A DNA stretch of 64,000 nucleotides from Saprospiraceae bacterium (GTDB lineage Bacteria; Bacteroidota; Bacteroidia; Chitinophagales; Saprospiraceae), in contig JAQXDE010000014.1 of NCBI GenBank assembly GCA_029251525.1, positions 1 through 64,000 of the forward strand, in the 5' to 3' direction. The notes beneath the pieces are model-generated. The model was not told the origin of the DNA and searched no databases. It saw only the letters and a list, made by a program, of their open reading frames with translations. Numbering within the stretch: the first letter of the stretch is position 1; each line of letters starts with the position of its first letter. The position numbers and the translations under genes were made by a program. Below are positions 27,663-37,016 of this stretch, one piece after another.

Positions 27663-27860
27663 TTATTCTCGAATCGGCTCATGATAAGTGGGTTCAATAG
27701 GAACCTCTTGAGTTGAATAACTGTAAATTACATAAATAGATAAAACAACTATTACAGCTAATGAAATAAATGAAAATTTCCATCCCCAAATGTTTCCGAG
27801 ATATTCTCCATCATCGTACTCATCGAGAAAATGAGGCTTTTTATTTTTATTATTGCTCAT
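27663..27860 (-). CDS. Small single-pass membrane protein
   Basis: This 65-residue protein has an acidic and basic cytoplasmic head (MSNNKNKKPHFLDEYDDGEY), one transmembrane helix (about 30-47, FSFISLAVIVVLSIYVIY) and a short tail rich in Pro and Glu. I recognise no family. The composition and clean ATG support a real gene. It is divergent from the HtrA protease gene, with about 215 bases between the two starts. Confidence 0.6.
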   Translation of the reverse strand: MSNNKNKKPHFLDEYDDGEYLGNIWGWKFSFISLAVIVVLSIYVIYSYSTQEVPIEPTYHEPIRE

Positions 27861-28076
27861 ATTAAAATATTACTAATTAAAAAAAAGTGAACTTTTAAAG
27901 AAAAAGTCATTAAAAAAAACTTAATCTAATAAATTGACAAAATTATTTCGTCGGTGCAAAGTTATTGAAATTTAAGTCTTCCTAATATTGATTCATTGTT
28001 GAATATATAAGATTTCATCCCTATATTGGATTTAATATGAAAATTTAAAATTTCCCTACAATTACATTTCTAAAAT

Positions 28077-29510
28077 ATGAAAAGAACTGGATTTTTAATT
28101 TTATTGGTTTCTATGGTAAGTTCTATATTTACCGTGATGATTTATAAATATTTTGACGCTCCTCAACAAGTCATTATTCGAGAATCCTCTCCTGCCAAAT
28201 ATACTAATTATACTGATCGACTTTTCTCTGATGTTTCTAAGAGGCAATTTCTATCCTCTTCACCAACTAACTTCACCTCTGCTGCAGGCATAGTTACACC
28301 AGCTGTTGTTAATATTCGAGCTACTACAGAAAATGATTTTGACCTCTGGGGAGGTTATGGAGGTTCAACAGGTTCAGGAGTAATTATATCACCTGATGGA
28401 TATATTGTAACTAACAATCACGTGGTTGAAGATAGTGATGATTTGGAAATTACTTTATTTGATAAAAGAAAAATAGAGGCTAAAATTATTGGAACTGACC
28501 CTTCAACTGATTTGGCTTTATTAAAAATTAATGACGAACGTAATTTTCCTTTTTTACAAATGGGAAACTCTGATTCGCTTTTAGTTGGAGAATGGGTACT
28601 TGCAGTTGGGAACCCTTTCAATTTAGAAAGTACTGTTACCGCTGGAATCATCAGCGCTAAAGGAAGAAATATTAACATTCTTGAAGACGATTATTCAATT
28701 GAATCTTTTATTCAAACTGATGCTGCTGTTAATCCAGGAAATAGTGGAGGTGCTCTAGTGAACACTAATGGGGAGTTGGTGGGTATTAATACTGCTATCA
28801 TCACTCGGTCTGGAAAATATGAGGGATATTCATTTGCAATTCCAGTAAACTTAGCTCAAAAAATTATAAGAGATTTAAAAGACTTCGGAATTGTCCAGCG
28901 AGGATTCTTAGGAATATTCCCTGAGGAAATCACCGAAGAAACTGCTGAGAGTTTAGGATTAGTTTCATTGAATGGCGCCTACATTTCGAGAGTAAATGGA
29001 AATAGTGCTGCTGAAGATGCTGGACTCGAAGCAAAAGATGTTATCGTTGGAATCAATGGAAATAAAGTGAATTCTGTTCCTGAATTACAAGAACAGGTTG
29101 CTCGATTTAGGCCTGGAAATACAATCATTATTGAATTTATTCGTAATGGAAAAAAACAAGAAACAAAGGTTACTCTCAAAAATAAGAGTAATACCACTTC
29201 TCTAATTGGCGCACGAGATGATGACTTATTGATGCAACTAGGTTTTGAATTAAGAGAAATAACTGATCGTGAAAGAAAGAAATTAAAAATTAGTTCAGGT
29301 GTATACGTGGTAAGCATACTAAGAGGAAGTGCCATAGAAAAAACACAAATGGATCCAGGTTACATCATTACTAAAGTGAATGACAAGAGAGTAAGCTCTG
29401 TCGATGAGATTATTATTGAATTTAAAAATACTAAAGGCACAGTTATGCTCGAGGGATTTTATGAAAATTTCCCTGGTGAGTATTATTATGCTTTTAAAGT
29501 CGATCAATAA
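28077..29510 (+). CDS. HtrA/Deg-family periplasmic serine protease with two PDZ domains
   Basis: This 477-residue protease degrades or refolds misfolded envelope proteins. An N-terminal hydrophobic segment (residues 5-23) serves as signal or anchor. The trypsin-like domain (about 65-255) has catalytic His115 (TNNHVVED), Asp145 (STDLALLKI) and Ser223 (NPGNSGGALVN). Two PDZ domains follow, at about 275-365 (GFLGIFPEEI … GLEAKDVIVGINGNKV) and about 385-470 (QLGFELREIT … YIITKVNDKRV). All key residues are present and the length is normal for DegP/DegQ relatives. The gene stands alone. I leave the gene symbol empty because the paralogue cannot be decided here. Confidence 0.93.
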   Translation: MKRTGFLILLVSMVSSIFTVMIYKYFDAPQQVIIRESSPAKYTNYTDRLFSDVSKRQFLSSSPTNFTSAAGIVTPAVVNIRATTENDFDLWGGYGGSTGSGVIISPDGYIVTNNHVVEDSDDLEITLFDKRKIEAKIIGTDPSTDLALLKINDERNFPFLQMGNSDSLLVGEWVLAVGNPFNLESTVTAGIISAKGRNINILEDDYSIESFIQTDAAVNPGNSGGALVNTNGELVGINTAIITRSGKYEGYSFAIPVNLAQKIIRDLKDFGIVQRGFLGIFPEEITEETAESLGLVSLNGAYISRVNGNSAAEDAGLEAKDVIVGINGNKVNSVPELQEQVARFRPGNTIIIEFIRNGKKQETKVTLKNKSNTTSLIGARDDDLLMQLGFELREITDRERKKLKISSGVYVVSILRGSAIEKTQMDPGYIITKVNDKRVSSVDEIIIEFKNTKGTVMLEGFYENFPGEYYYAFKVDQ

Positions 29511-31106
29511 ATGCTCAACTGATTTTGCTAATTAAATGTTATTTTGTGTGATGCCATAGCGTTTAATTAGTGAAATCAGTGTTACAAGCTATCAATTCAA
29601 CTCTTCAAATACCTCTATCTTTTTAGTTTTTAAAATTTTCAGCTTCAAATTCAACTTAAATTTAAGTCCAATATTTTTTTGCAGAAATTAATTCAATGGA
29701 ACTTACATGATTTGAAACTAATGTACTTTGTAATTGATATAATCCCCCTAAAACCTCTAGTTTGACTGATTGGATAAACCTCTAAAAAAATCAGAAATGG
29801 TCTATGGTATTCGGAGTTTATTCCAATTCTATTTTCTTCAACTTAAAAAACTACACTACCCTTTTCTTCAAAAACAGCAATTATTACTATAAGACCTATA
29901 AAACTATTATACTTCAATCCATTCTCAACTATATTTTGAAAAAGTTAGACCATTTGATAATGATTTACTCGAAATAGTTGGCAACTTTTCATATTTGATG
30001 CTTGCCTTTTCTTTTTCTAAACAACATGATAAGTTCTTTATTAATTAAATATAATTTAATTAATATCTACCGTTCCTATTTTAACTTCACCTTATTTCAT
30101 CAAAAAACCCTCTAAGGTCTTCAATTGTACTGTAAACACATTGTATATTAGATTGAGTAATACTGATAAAATCGGTGTTATCAGTATCAGGGTTATTTTT
30201 TATTTCCTTTTGAGGAACAATAGAAACTAGTTGTACTTCATTCACCACAGAATTTTACAATCACTAATCCTATGTACAAAAACAAAAAATGTATATTATC
30301 GTGGCTAATTATCTTGTTAACCATGATTATATAAAGTTGAGAAATCAAATTTATTAAAGGTTAAAACCAATTAAGATAATATTACTTAAGCATCAACGGT
30401 TAATGAGAGTATTATCACTTATTTTATTCATATTTATTTAAAATTTCACTTTCCCAGGAAGTCTACTTAACTATGACTAATCCATTTTTAGAATTCAATA
30501 GTTGAGACATGATAATATCTATTTTGGTTTTCAAAATATTTTTTCCTGATTTTGGAGACAAAATTTTCTGAGAGAAATACACCCTTTTCTTCGAGTTGAT
30601 CAATAAAATAAATATCACTTTGATATTGGGAATGCGTTCGAAAAAAGTGAGAAAGCAGAAGTATTTAAATGCATACCCATCAAGAATAACAGTTTGGAAC
30701 AACAAATAAAACAACTTTTCGTGATCAACCTCTATAAATTAACCCTATAACCTTTCACATTACTTTATAAGGAACTTGTAAAAATCTTAGTGCAACATTG
30801 CGCAATAAAATTTAATAATACCCCTTAATTTGAGTTAGAGTAAGAAAGCATATTGAACTTTGAGTGCTTTGACATAATTTCAATATTATCATATATTGTT
30901 TAATAGTGAACGAAATTTCTAATTTTTATCCTTCATGCTGCCTAAAAATTTATTAGTCCAATAAACAAATAAACTGGCCATTTGATAATTAATTATTCCT
31001 TTCATTTTTCGTAAATTCGTCTTTTAAATAAGATAATCTTTTTAAATAATTTCTGTTTTACAATTGTATAACCAGGAAGAACTTTTTTAGAAAAAACAGA
31101 AAATTT
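29511..31106. other. 1.6-kb gene-poor interval with fragments
   Basis: No intact gene is supported. One clear coding-like fragment (30087-30254, minus) is listed separately. At 30463-30714 an 83-codon minus frame overlaps a plus-strand piece (30609-30750) that reads FDIGNAFEKSEKAEVFKCIP and on to INLYKLTL. The plus reading has the more natural composition but has no start and is preceded by stops, so neither is called. The last 100 bases before 31107 contain TAAATTCG at 31012-31019, a near match to the TAnnTTTG box, possibly for the carboxylase. Confidence 0.45.
30087..30254 (-). pseudogene. C-terminal fragment of an unidentified protein
   Basis: After a TAA the leftward frame is open for 55 codons without an ATG: NEVQLVSIVPQKEIKNNPDT, then DFISITQSNIQCVYSTIEDL and RGFFDEIR to a TGA. 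Amino-acid composition is that of a genuine protein. Without a start and with stops immediately upstream, it looks like the surviving tail of a dead gene. The family is not recognised. Confidence 0.4.
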
Positions 31107-32744
31107 ATGATATCCAAAAAAGAATTAGAAAAAAGGCGGAATGAAGATGCTTATAAAATGTTGATTTCCGAAGTAAATAATCGATTGGAGAAAATTTATC
31201 AAGGAGGGGGAGTAAAAAAAATCGCAAAACAACATGAAAAAGGAAAACTAACAGCTAGGGAAAGAATCGACCACCTAATAGATAAAAATAGTAATTTTTT
31301 AGAAATCGGTGCTTTTGCAGGTTACGAAATGTACAAAGAATATGGTGGTTGTCCTGCGGGAGGAGTAATTACTGGAATCGGATACATTAAAGGACGACAA
31401 TGTATGATTGTGGCAAATGATGCGACTGTAAAGGCTGGTGCGTGGTTCCCTATAACGGGAAAAAAGAATTTACGAGCCCAAGAGATTGCAATTGAAAATA
31501 GACTACCTACTATTTACCTTGTCGATTCTGCAGGTGTATTTTTACCAATGCAGGACGAAATATTTCCAGACAAAGAACACTTTGGTCGGATGTTCCGCAA
31601 TAATGCAAAAATGTCCTCAATGGGGATTCCACAGATAAGTGCCATTATGGGAAGTTGTGTTGCAGGTGGTGCATATTTGCCGATAATGTCTGACGAAGCT
31701 TTAATTGTTGAAGGTACTGGTTCTATCTTTTTAGCAGGTCCATATTTAGTGAAAGCTGCGATTGGAGAAGTGGTAGATAAAGAAACCTTGGGTGGAGCAA
31801 AAACTCAAAGTGATATCTCAGGTGTGACTGATTATAAAATGCCTGATGACAAAACTTGCCTAGAGACAATCCGAGACTTGGTAGATAAATTTGGCAAATT
31901 CGAGAATGCAGGTTTTGATCGAAAAGAAGCAAAGTTACCTTCAGAATCGCCTGAAGAGATTTTAGGCATTTTTCCAGAAGACCCAGCTAAACCTTATGAG
32001 ACTAAAGACATTATCAAACGAATTGTAGATGAATCAAAATTCACGGAATATAAAGGTGGGTATGGAAAAACCATTACATGCTGTTATGCTCGCATCGATG
32101 GTTGGGCCGTCGGCATTGTAGTTAACAATCGAAAGGTTATCAAAACTGAAAAAGGAGAAATGCAATTTGGTGGAGTAATTTACTCAGACTCTGCAGATAA
32201 AGCCTCTCGTTTTATTATGAATTGTAATCAGAAAAAAATTCCTTTAGTTTTCCTCCATGACGTTACTGGTTTCATGGTTGGTACAAGAAGTGAGCAAGGT
32301 GGAATTATTAAAGATGGTGCAAAAATGGTCAGTGCAGTTTCCAATAGTACTGTTCCTAAATTTAGTATTGTAATGGGTAATTCATATGGTGCTGGCAATT
32401 ATGCTATGTGCGGAAAAGCGTACGACCCCAGATTAATCGTAGCTTGGCCAACTGCAAAAATTGCAGTAATGGGTGGATCTCAAGCAGCAAAAGTATTAAC
32501 TCAAATTCAAGTCGCATCCAAAAAAGCAAAAGGAGAGGTACCTTCTCCTGAAGACGAAAAAGCGTTATTTGAAAAAATAAAAAATCGCTACGATGAACAA
32601 ACTTCTCCATATTACGCCGCAGCAAGATTGTGGGTGGATGCAATTATCAATCCTTTGGAAACTAGAAAAGTAATTTCGATGGGAATCGAAGCTGCTAATA
32701 ATGCGCAGGTGGAAAAGTTTAATGTAGGAGTGATTCAAACGTAA
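31107..32744 (+). CDS. Acyl-CoA carboxylase, carboxyltransferase (beta) subunit
   Basis: This 545-residue protein has the two crotonase-like carboxyltransferase halves. N-terminal half: KLTARERIDHLIDKNSNFLE, GGCPAGGVITGIG, the acyl-CoA site region IYLVDSAGVFLPMQDEIFPD and IMGSCVAGGAYLPIMSDE. C-terminal half: GVIYSDSADKASRF, PLVFLHDVTGFMVGTRSEQG, NSYGAGNYAMCGKAYDPR and AVMGGSQAAKV. It moves the carboxyl group from biotin to an acyl-CoA. The SAGVFLP and QDEIFPD segments resemble methylcrotonyl-CoA carboxylase beta subunits (leucine breakdown) more than the propionyl-CoA type, but I am not certain. No biotin carboxylase or biotin-carrier gene is adjacent. Confidence 0.93.
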   Translation: MISKKELEKRRNEDAYKMLISEVNNRLEKIYQGGGVKKIAKQHEKGKLTARERIDHLIDKNSNFLEIGAFAGYEMYKEYGGCPAGGVITGIGYIKGRQCMIVANDATVKAGAWFPITGKKNLRAQEIAIENRLPTIYLVDSAGVFLPMQDEIFPDKEHFGRMFRNNAKMSSMGIPQISAIMGSCVAGGAYLPIMSDEALIVEGTGSIFLAGPYLVKAAIGEVVDKETLGGAKTQSDISGVTDYKMPDDKTCLETIRDLVDKFGKFENAGFDRKEAKLPSESPEEILGIFPEDPAKPYETKDIIKRIVDESKFTEYKGGYGKTITCCYARIDGWAVGIVVNNRKVIKTEKGEMQFGGVIYSDSADKASRFIMNCNQKKIPLVFLHDVTGFMVGTRSEQGGIIKDGAKMVSAVSNSTVPKFSIVMGNSYGAGNYAMCGKAYDPRLIVAWPTAKIAVMGGSQAAKVLTQIQVASKKAKGEVPSPEDEKALFEKIKNRYDEQTSPYYAAARLWVDAIINPLETRKVISMGIEAANNAQVEKFNVGVIQT

Positions 32745-32792
32745 AACAACTAAAATAATCGTAAATAAAACAAAAAAACAATACATTTACAC

Positions 32793-32930
32793 ATGAGTAA
32801 ACAAAACAAAAAAAAATCCCTAAATCAATGGCTCAAACAAATTGGCTGGGTAGGAATTTTGTTTTTTACGATCAAAGGTTTAATCACAACTTATCTTATA
32901 ATCCAAGCTGGAAAATGTGCATTAGATTAA
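32793..32930 (+). CDS. 45-residue single-helix membrane protein
   Basis: A clean ATG-to-TAA frame encodes MSKQNKKKSLNQWLKQIGWV and then GILFFTIKGLITTYLIIQAG with a short tail. A Lys-rich head, a transmembrane helix (about 19-38) and a KCALD end are visible. It sits 48 bases after the carboxylase stop and 48 bases before the methyltransferase start, all on one strand. Short proteins of this shape are common in Bacteroidota. Function is unknown. Confidence 0.6.
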   Translation: MSKQNKKKSLNQWLKQIGWVGILFFTIKGLITTYLIIQAGKCALD

Positions 32931-32978
32931 TTCTCCCTGGAACATGAATCACAAGTTCCAAATCAATAATAATAAATA

Positions 32979-34163
32979 ATGAAATTACTTTCAAAAACAG
33001 TTACAGGATTAGAGGAAATTTTAGCAAAAGAAATTGAAGACCTTGGTGGTCAAAATATTCAAATGCTCAAACGAGCAGTCAGTTTTGAAGGTGATCTAAA
33101 AACACTTTATCGCACTAATTTAGAATTAAGAACTTCGATTAGAATATTAAAACCGATTTATTCTTTTCAAGCACAAGATGAGAATGAATTTTATGATAAA
33201 ATCAAAGAATTGGATTGGTCTCAATATATGTCAAACAGCGATACACTCGCTGTTGATGCAACTACTTTTGGAGAATACTTTACACATTCAAAATATATTT
33301 CTCTCAAAGCAAAGGATGCTATCGTTGATCAATTTAGGGATAATACAGGTCGTCGTCCCAATGTAAATGTAATCTCCCCAACCATTCGAATCAGTATTCA
33401 TATTCAAATAGATGAAGTAATCGTTTCCCTAGATTCTTCTGGAGATCCTTTATTTAAGCGAGGTTATCGAGTAGAAAGAATGGGAGCTCCAATGAATGAA
33501 GTTTTAGCAGCTGGAATGATATTACTCTCAGCTTGGGATAAAAAATCTGACTTCATGGATGGTATGTGTGGCTCTGGAACCCTACCAATTGAGGCAGGGT
33601 TGATTGCTCGAAATATGCCATCTCAATGGAATCGGACAAGCTTTGGCTTTCAAACTTGGAAAGATTTCAATAATGATATTTGGCAAGAAGTACGAGCTGA
33701 GGCAAAAGCCAAAATAATCCCTTTCGAACATAATATTTCAGGTTATGATCGAGATTTCAAAGCAATAAGTGTAGCACGTGTTAATATTATGAAAGCAGGA
33801 TTGGATGATACCATTAATGTAAAACGAACTACTTTTGAAAAACTAGAGGCTAGTTCTGAGAAAGGAATTATGATTCTAAATCCTCCATACAATGAACGTT
33901 TAGCCATCAAAAACATCAATGAATTATACAAAATGATGGGTGATCAATTTAAACAACAATTTAAAGGTTGGGAAGTTTGGGTGATCTCTTCGAATATGCG
34001 GGCTTTAAAGTCTATTGGTCTTCGTCCTTCCAAAAAGATTCACTTGATGAACGGCCCTTTGGATTGTAAATACGTTAAATTTGAGATGTACGATGGAACA
34101 AGAAGAACTTCTTTTAAAGAAATGAAGAGTGGGTCAGAGTTAAAAAATAATCCTGAAAAATAA
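32979..34163 (+). CDS. THUMP-domain RNA methyltransferase (RlmL N-terminal/Trm14-like)
   Basis: This 394-residue protein belongs to the family that methylates guanine N2 in 23S rRNA or tRNA. The N-terminal ferredoxin-like and THUMP region (about 1-155) starts KLLSKTVTGLEEILAKEI. The Rossmann methyltransferase domain shows the SAM-binding motif FMDGMCGSGT (residues 192-201). The catalytic NPPY motif is at residues 301-304, which in this class contacts the target base amino group. The length fits the single-domain Bacteroidota members that lack the second (RlmK) half of E. coli RlmL. The exact target is inferred from the family only. Confidence 0.88.
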   Translation: MKLLSKTVTGLEEILAKEIEDLGGQNIQMLKRAVSFEGDLKTLYRTNLELRTSIRILKPIYSFQAQDENEFYDKIKELDWSQYMSNSDTLAVDATTFGEYFTHSKYISLKAKDAIVDQFRDNTGRRPNVNVISPTIRISIHIQIDEVIVSLDSSGDPLFKRGYRVERMGAPMNEVLAAGMILLSAWDKKSDFMDGMCGSGTLPIEAGLIARNMPSQWNRTSFGFQTWKDFNNDIWQEVRAEAKAKIIPFEHNISGYDRDFKAISVARVNIMKAGLDDTINVKRTTFEKLEASSEKGIMILNPPYNERLAIKNINELYKMMGDQFKQQFKGWEVWVISSNMRALKSIGLRPSKKIHLMNGPLDCKYVKFEMYDGTRRTSFKEMKSGSELKNNPEK

Positions 34164-34169
34164 TAATTT

Positions 34170-34550
34170 ATGAAAAAGATATTCATCCTATCCTTTTTTT
34201 TGAGTTTTGCAAATATACTGTTAGGCCAAATTAGTTTAACAGTAAAAAGAATGCAATTCGTAAAAGAAAACCAACTTGATTGGAAAAAAAGAAAAAGGTC
34301 GGTAAAAGTTCTTTTTAATCAAAAAAATCAATCACAAATACCCGAGGACTTAAAAAAATATCTTTTATCAGAAAATGTTACCGTAAATTCAGCAAATATT
34401 TTTACTCAAAAAAATGCTTCAAATGAGTTAGCTTTTTTTTGTAGACTAGAGGAAAAAATTGAACTCAAAACTAATATTCCAGTCAGATTTCGTTTAGGAG
34501 AAGTTCAAGCTGTAGATCAGAAAGAAGGAAAATGGAAACAGTTTCAATAA
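34170..34550 (+). CDS. Small secreted protein, unknown function
   Basis: This 126-residue protein has a signal peptide (MKKIFILSFFLSFANILLGQ) and a Lys-rich mature part: LDWKKRKRSVKVLF, a loop, then FRLGEVQAVDQKEGKWKQFQ at the end. It begins six bases after the methyltransferase stop, so it is probably co-transcribed. I recognise no family. Its end faces the TPR kinase with six bases between stops. Confidence 0.65.
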   Translation: MKKIFILSFFLSFANILLGQISLTVKRMQFVKENQLDWKKRKRSVKVLFNQKNQSQIPEDLKKYLLSENVTVNSANIFTQKNASNELAFFCRLEEKIELKTNIPVRFRLGEVQAVDQKEGKWKQFQ

Positions 34551-34556
34551 TAAAAA

Positions 34557-36707
34557 TTAATTCAATTCTGCACTTAATCCTTGAACCTCTGCCGGTATTA
34601 AAAACAATGTATTCAATTTAGGCTTAGTATTAAGTGTAAAATAAAACGTAGCTCCTTTACCTAATTCTGATTCCACCCAAATCTCTCCATTATTTTGATT
34701 TACAATTTTTTTACAAATTGCAAGACCTACTCCTGTACCTTCATAATCATCTTTTCCATGTAATCTTTTAAAAATCTCAAAGACTTGATCTCTGAACTCC
34801 ATGTCGATACCGATTCCGTTATCTTTTACAAAAAATACTATGTCATTGCCTTGAAATTTTTCTTTAATTCCAATTTCAACTTTCGGATTTTTCTTATCAG
34901 TATATTTAATACTATTACTAATTAAATTCTGAAAAAGTTGACCTAAATGTAATTTATGCCCTTTTACATCTGGCAAATTAGCTACCTTAATATCAACACC
35001 ATGCTCCATTATTTTTCCTTTAAAAGTTCCGATCACCATACTAACCACTTCCTCAAGAGAAACTAATTCTTCAAGAATATCCTCATTTTCCAATTTTGAA
35101 TAAATCAAAATCTCATGTAATAAATCATACATTCTACTAACATTATTTGTAATAAAATCAATATAATCATCGGCTTCCTCTCCTAATTCTCCCTTAAACC
35201 TACGTTTAAGTAAAGTCGCAAATGAGCCAATATTCCGAAGAGGTTCCTTTAAATCATGTGAGGCTATATAAGCAAAACGTTGTAACTCGTCATTTTTTCG
35301 CTCCAATTTTCTATTTTGAATGAGGCTTTGCTCATTTTGCTCTTGAAGTAATTGATTAGTTTTGATTAGTTTGAGATGTACTTTTTCTAACTCAATATTT
35401 TGCTGTTGAATCTGCTGATTTTTCTCTGTTTGTATTTGACTATGTTTAGCTTGATTTTTATACTTACTGTGAACTTGATATAGAATTACTAGCAATGCAA
35501 ATAAACCTAAAATCAAAAAATTTCTGTACATATTTTGTAACACAGTATCTCTTTTTAAAATATCCTTTTCTTTTTTTGTAATCTCATATTGCATTTTAGT
35601 ATCAGACATTTTTTGAAGTATTGCTACATTTCGTAGAGAGTCCTTTAGAGAAGAAAAATTTCGATAATATTTATTGGATTCTTCGAATTCTCCAACCTTT
35701 TCTAGATTGGTAGCTAAAGAAATATAAACATCTAACATTATTGGACGAGCACCTAATTTTTGAGCTAGAATTAAACTTTCTCGAAGAAAACCTAGTCCCT
35801 TATTTTCGTTCCCAAGAGCTATATAAATTTCACCAATTTTTTTGGTACTACTAATCTCACCCCATTGATCATTATTTTCAATATTTCTATCATGAGCTTG
35901 GATAAAATAATCTAGTGCTTTAGTAAAATTTCCTGAATTTTGATAATTATCTCCTAGATTAAAAGTGATATATGATAATTGAGGCTGCCCATCTAAAGAT
36001 ATTGAAAGATCGTAGGCTCTCAAATTATACTCCAATGATAATTCCCTTAGATTAATTCTAGAATACGCTCCACCAATTGCACCAAAACATGAGATCTTTA
36101 ATACTTGGTGATTAATATTCTCGCATACAGTCAAACATTGTTTGTAATATTCAATTGCTTTATGATAACTCAATTGATAAAAATGAATTCCGCCAATATG
36201 ATATAATGAATAAGCTATTCCTTCTTGATCTTTTAATTTTTCTCTAATTTGTAGTGCTTTAAATTGATACTCGTAAGCCAATTCATTATTTCCAATTAAC
36301 TGGTATGCTTTAGCTAACCTATAGCATGCATCACCTAAGAATTTGTCTTCTTCACCACTAATATTTTGAATTAATTTTGTTAGCACGGAAATGGCCTCTC
36401 CATACTTGTGAGAATAAATATAGCTCAGACCTTTTTGATATTGAATCTCATACTTAAGATCATCCTCCTTTAATTTTATACTCAATGATTCAGCTATCAA
36501 TAAATATTCAAGAGCTTTACTTGATTGATTACTATCAAGGTTAGACATACCTAATTCCAAATATGCATCTAAAAGTTCTTTAGAATTATTAGTCTTGACT
36601 TTATACTCTAGTGCACTTTCTAAACTATCTAACTTATTTGCAAAAAGAGAAGGAATTACCATTAAACTAAACGAAAAAATCAGTAATATACTTCGGGAAT
36701 GAATCAT
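34557..36707 (-). CDS. TPR-sensor histidine kinase
   Basis: This 716-residue protein begins at the ATG at 36707; the upstream in-frame GTG at 36767 lies inside a terminator hairpin. A signal peptide (IHSRSILLIFSFSLMVIPSLFA) leads into a periplasmic region of about seven tetratricopeptide repeats (about 30-330; typical units such as ACYRLAKAYQLIGNNELAYE). A membrane helix at about 397-416 (FLILGLFALLVILYQVHSKY) is followed by a coiled coil rich in Gln and Glu. The HisKA domain has phospho-acceptor His484 (YIASHDLKEPLRN). The HATPase domain shows NLISNSIKYTD, DNGIGIDMEF and GTGVGLAICKKI. TPR domains usually sense protein or peptide partners. No response regulator is adjacent. The gene directly upstream encodes a 44-residue double-glycine peptide. 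Confidence 0.9.
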   Translation of the reverse strand: MIHSRSILLIFSFSLMVIPSLFANKLDSLESALEYKVKTNNSKELLDAYLELGMSNLDSNQSSKALEYLLIAESLSIKLKEDDLKYEIQYQKGLSYIYSHKYGEAISVLTKLIQNISGEEDKFLGDACYRLAKAYQLIGNNELAYEYQFKALQIREKLKDQEGIAYSLYHIGGIHFYQLSYHKAIEYYKQCLTVCENINHQVLKISCFGAIGGAYSRINLRELSLEYNLRAYDLSISLDGQPQLSYITFNLGDNYQNSGNFTKALDYFIQAHDRNIENNDQWGEISSTKKIGEIYIALGNENKGLGFLRESLILAQKLGARPIMLDVYISLATNLEKVGEFEESNKYYRNFSSLKDSLRNVAILQKMSDTKMQYEITKKEKDILKRDTVLQNMYRNFLILGLFALLVILYQVHSKYKNQAKHSQIQTEKNQQIQQQNIELEKVHLKLIKTNQLLQEQNEQSLIQNRKLERKNDELQRFAYIASHDLKEPLRNIGSFATLLKRRFKGELGEEADDYIDFITNNVSRMYDLLHEILIYSKLENEDILEELVSLEEVVSMVIGTFKGKIMEHGVDIKVANLPDVKGHKLHLGQLFQNLISNSIKYTDKKNPKVEIGIKEKFQGNDIVFFVKDNGIGIDMEFRDQVFEIFKRLHGKDDYEGTGVGLAICKKIVNQNNGEIWVESELGKGATFYFTLNTKPKLNTLFLIPAEVQGLSAELN

Positions 36708-36752
36708 ACTTTGTATTTGGTAATAGGTCGGATTTATTTTCAGTATTTGGTA

Positions 36753-36788
36753 CAAAAAAAATGCCACCTTTAAATAAAAGTGGCATTA
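36753..36788 (-). terminator. Terminator between the double-glycine peptide and the TPR kinase
   Basis: AATGCCAC (36760-36767) pairs with GTGGCATT (36780-36787), with a T-run in the leftward direction. It lies 20 bases past the peptide stop and about 45 bases before the kinase ATG, so most transcripts of the peptide gene should end here. Confidence 0.75.
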
Positions 36789-36807
36789 ATATTTTAGAAA
36801 AACGAAG

Positions 36808-36942
36808 TTATCCCGCTACTCCTGTTGGAGGTGGAATCCCTCCACCATTACCGGTGTCTTTTCCACCTTTAATATTTTTTTTGTCTTGAATGTCAAGAAC
36901 CTTAACAGTCTTGCTGTTCATGATTGATTTTAAAGTAGTCAT
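36808..36942 (-). CDS. 44-residue double-glycine leader peptide (RiPP- or pheromone-like precursor)
   Basis: ATG at 36942, TAA at 36810-36808. The sequence is MTTLKSIMNSKTVKVLDIQD, then KKNIKGG, then KDTGNGGGIPPPTGVAG. The N-terminal part looks like a leader ending in IKGG (Gly26-Gly27). The 17-residue C-terminal part is small, Gly- and Pro-rich and lacks Cys and Ser. Small Bacteroidota peptides with a leader ending in (I/V)KGG, followed by a Gly-rich core, are typical of exported ribosomal peptides cut after GG by C39-peptidase transporters. Some are further modified. No modifying enzyme or transporter is next to it in the window. It has its own terminator and lies upstream of a TPR histidine kinase. 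The open frame and leader pattern are seen directly; function is inference. Confidence 0.6.
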   Translation of the reverse strand: MTTLKSIMNSKTVKVLDIQDKKNIKGGKDTGNGGGIPPPTGVAG

Positions 36943-37016
36943 CTTGAAAAATTTTTCATGGTTAAGTAAATAGATTAGAAAGGTCATCTGGTAAAACCAA
37001 ATGAGTTATCTTTATT

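Noticed and set aside
30463-30714. 83-codon leftward frame
   Set aside because: The opposite strand reads more like protein over the same bases, and neither has a convincing start; kept only as debris.
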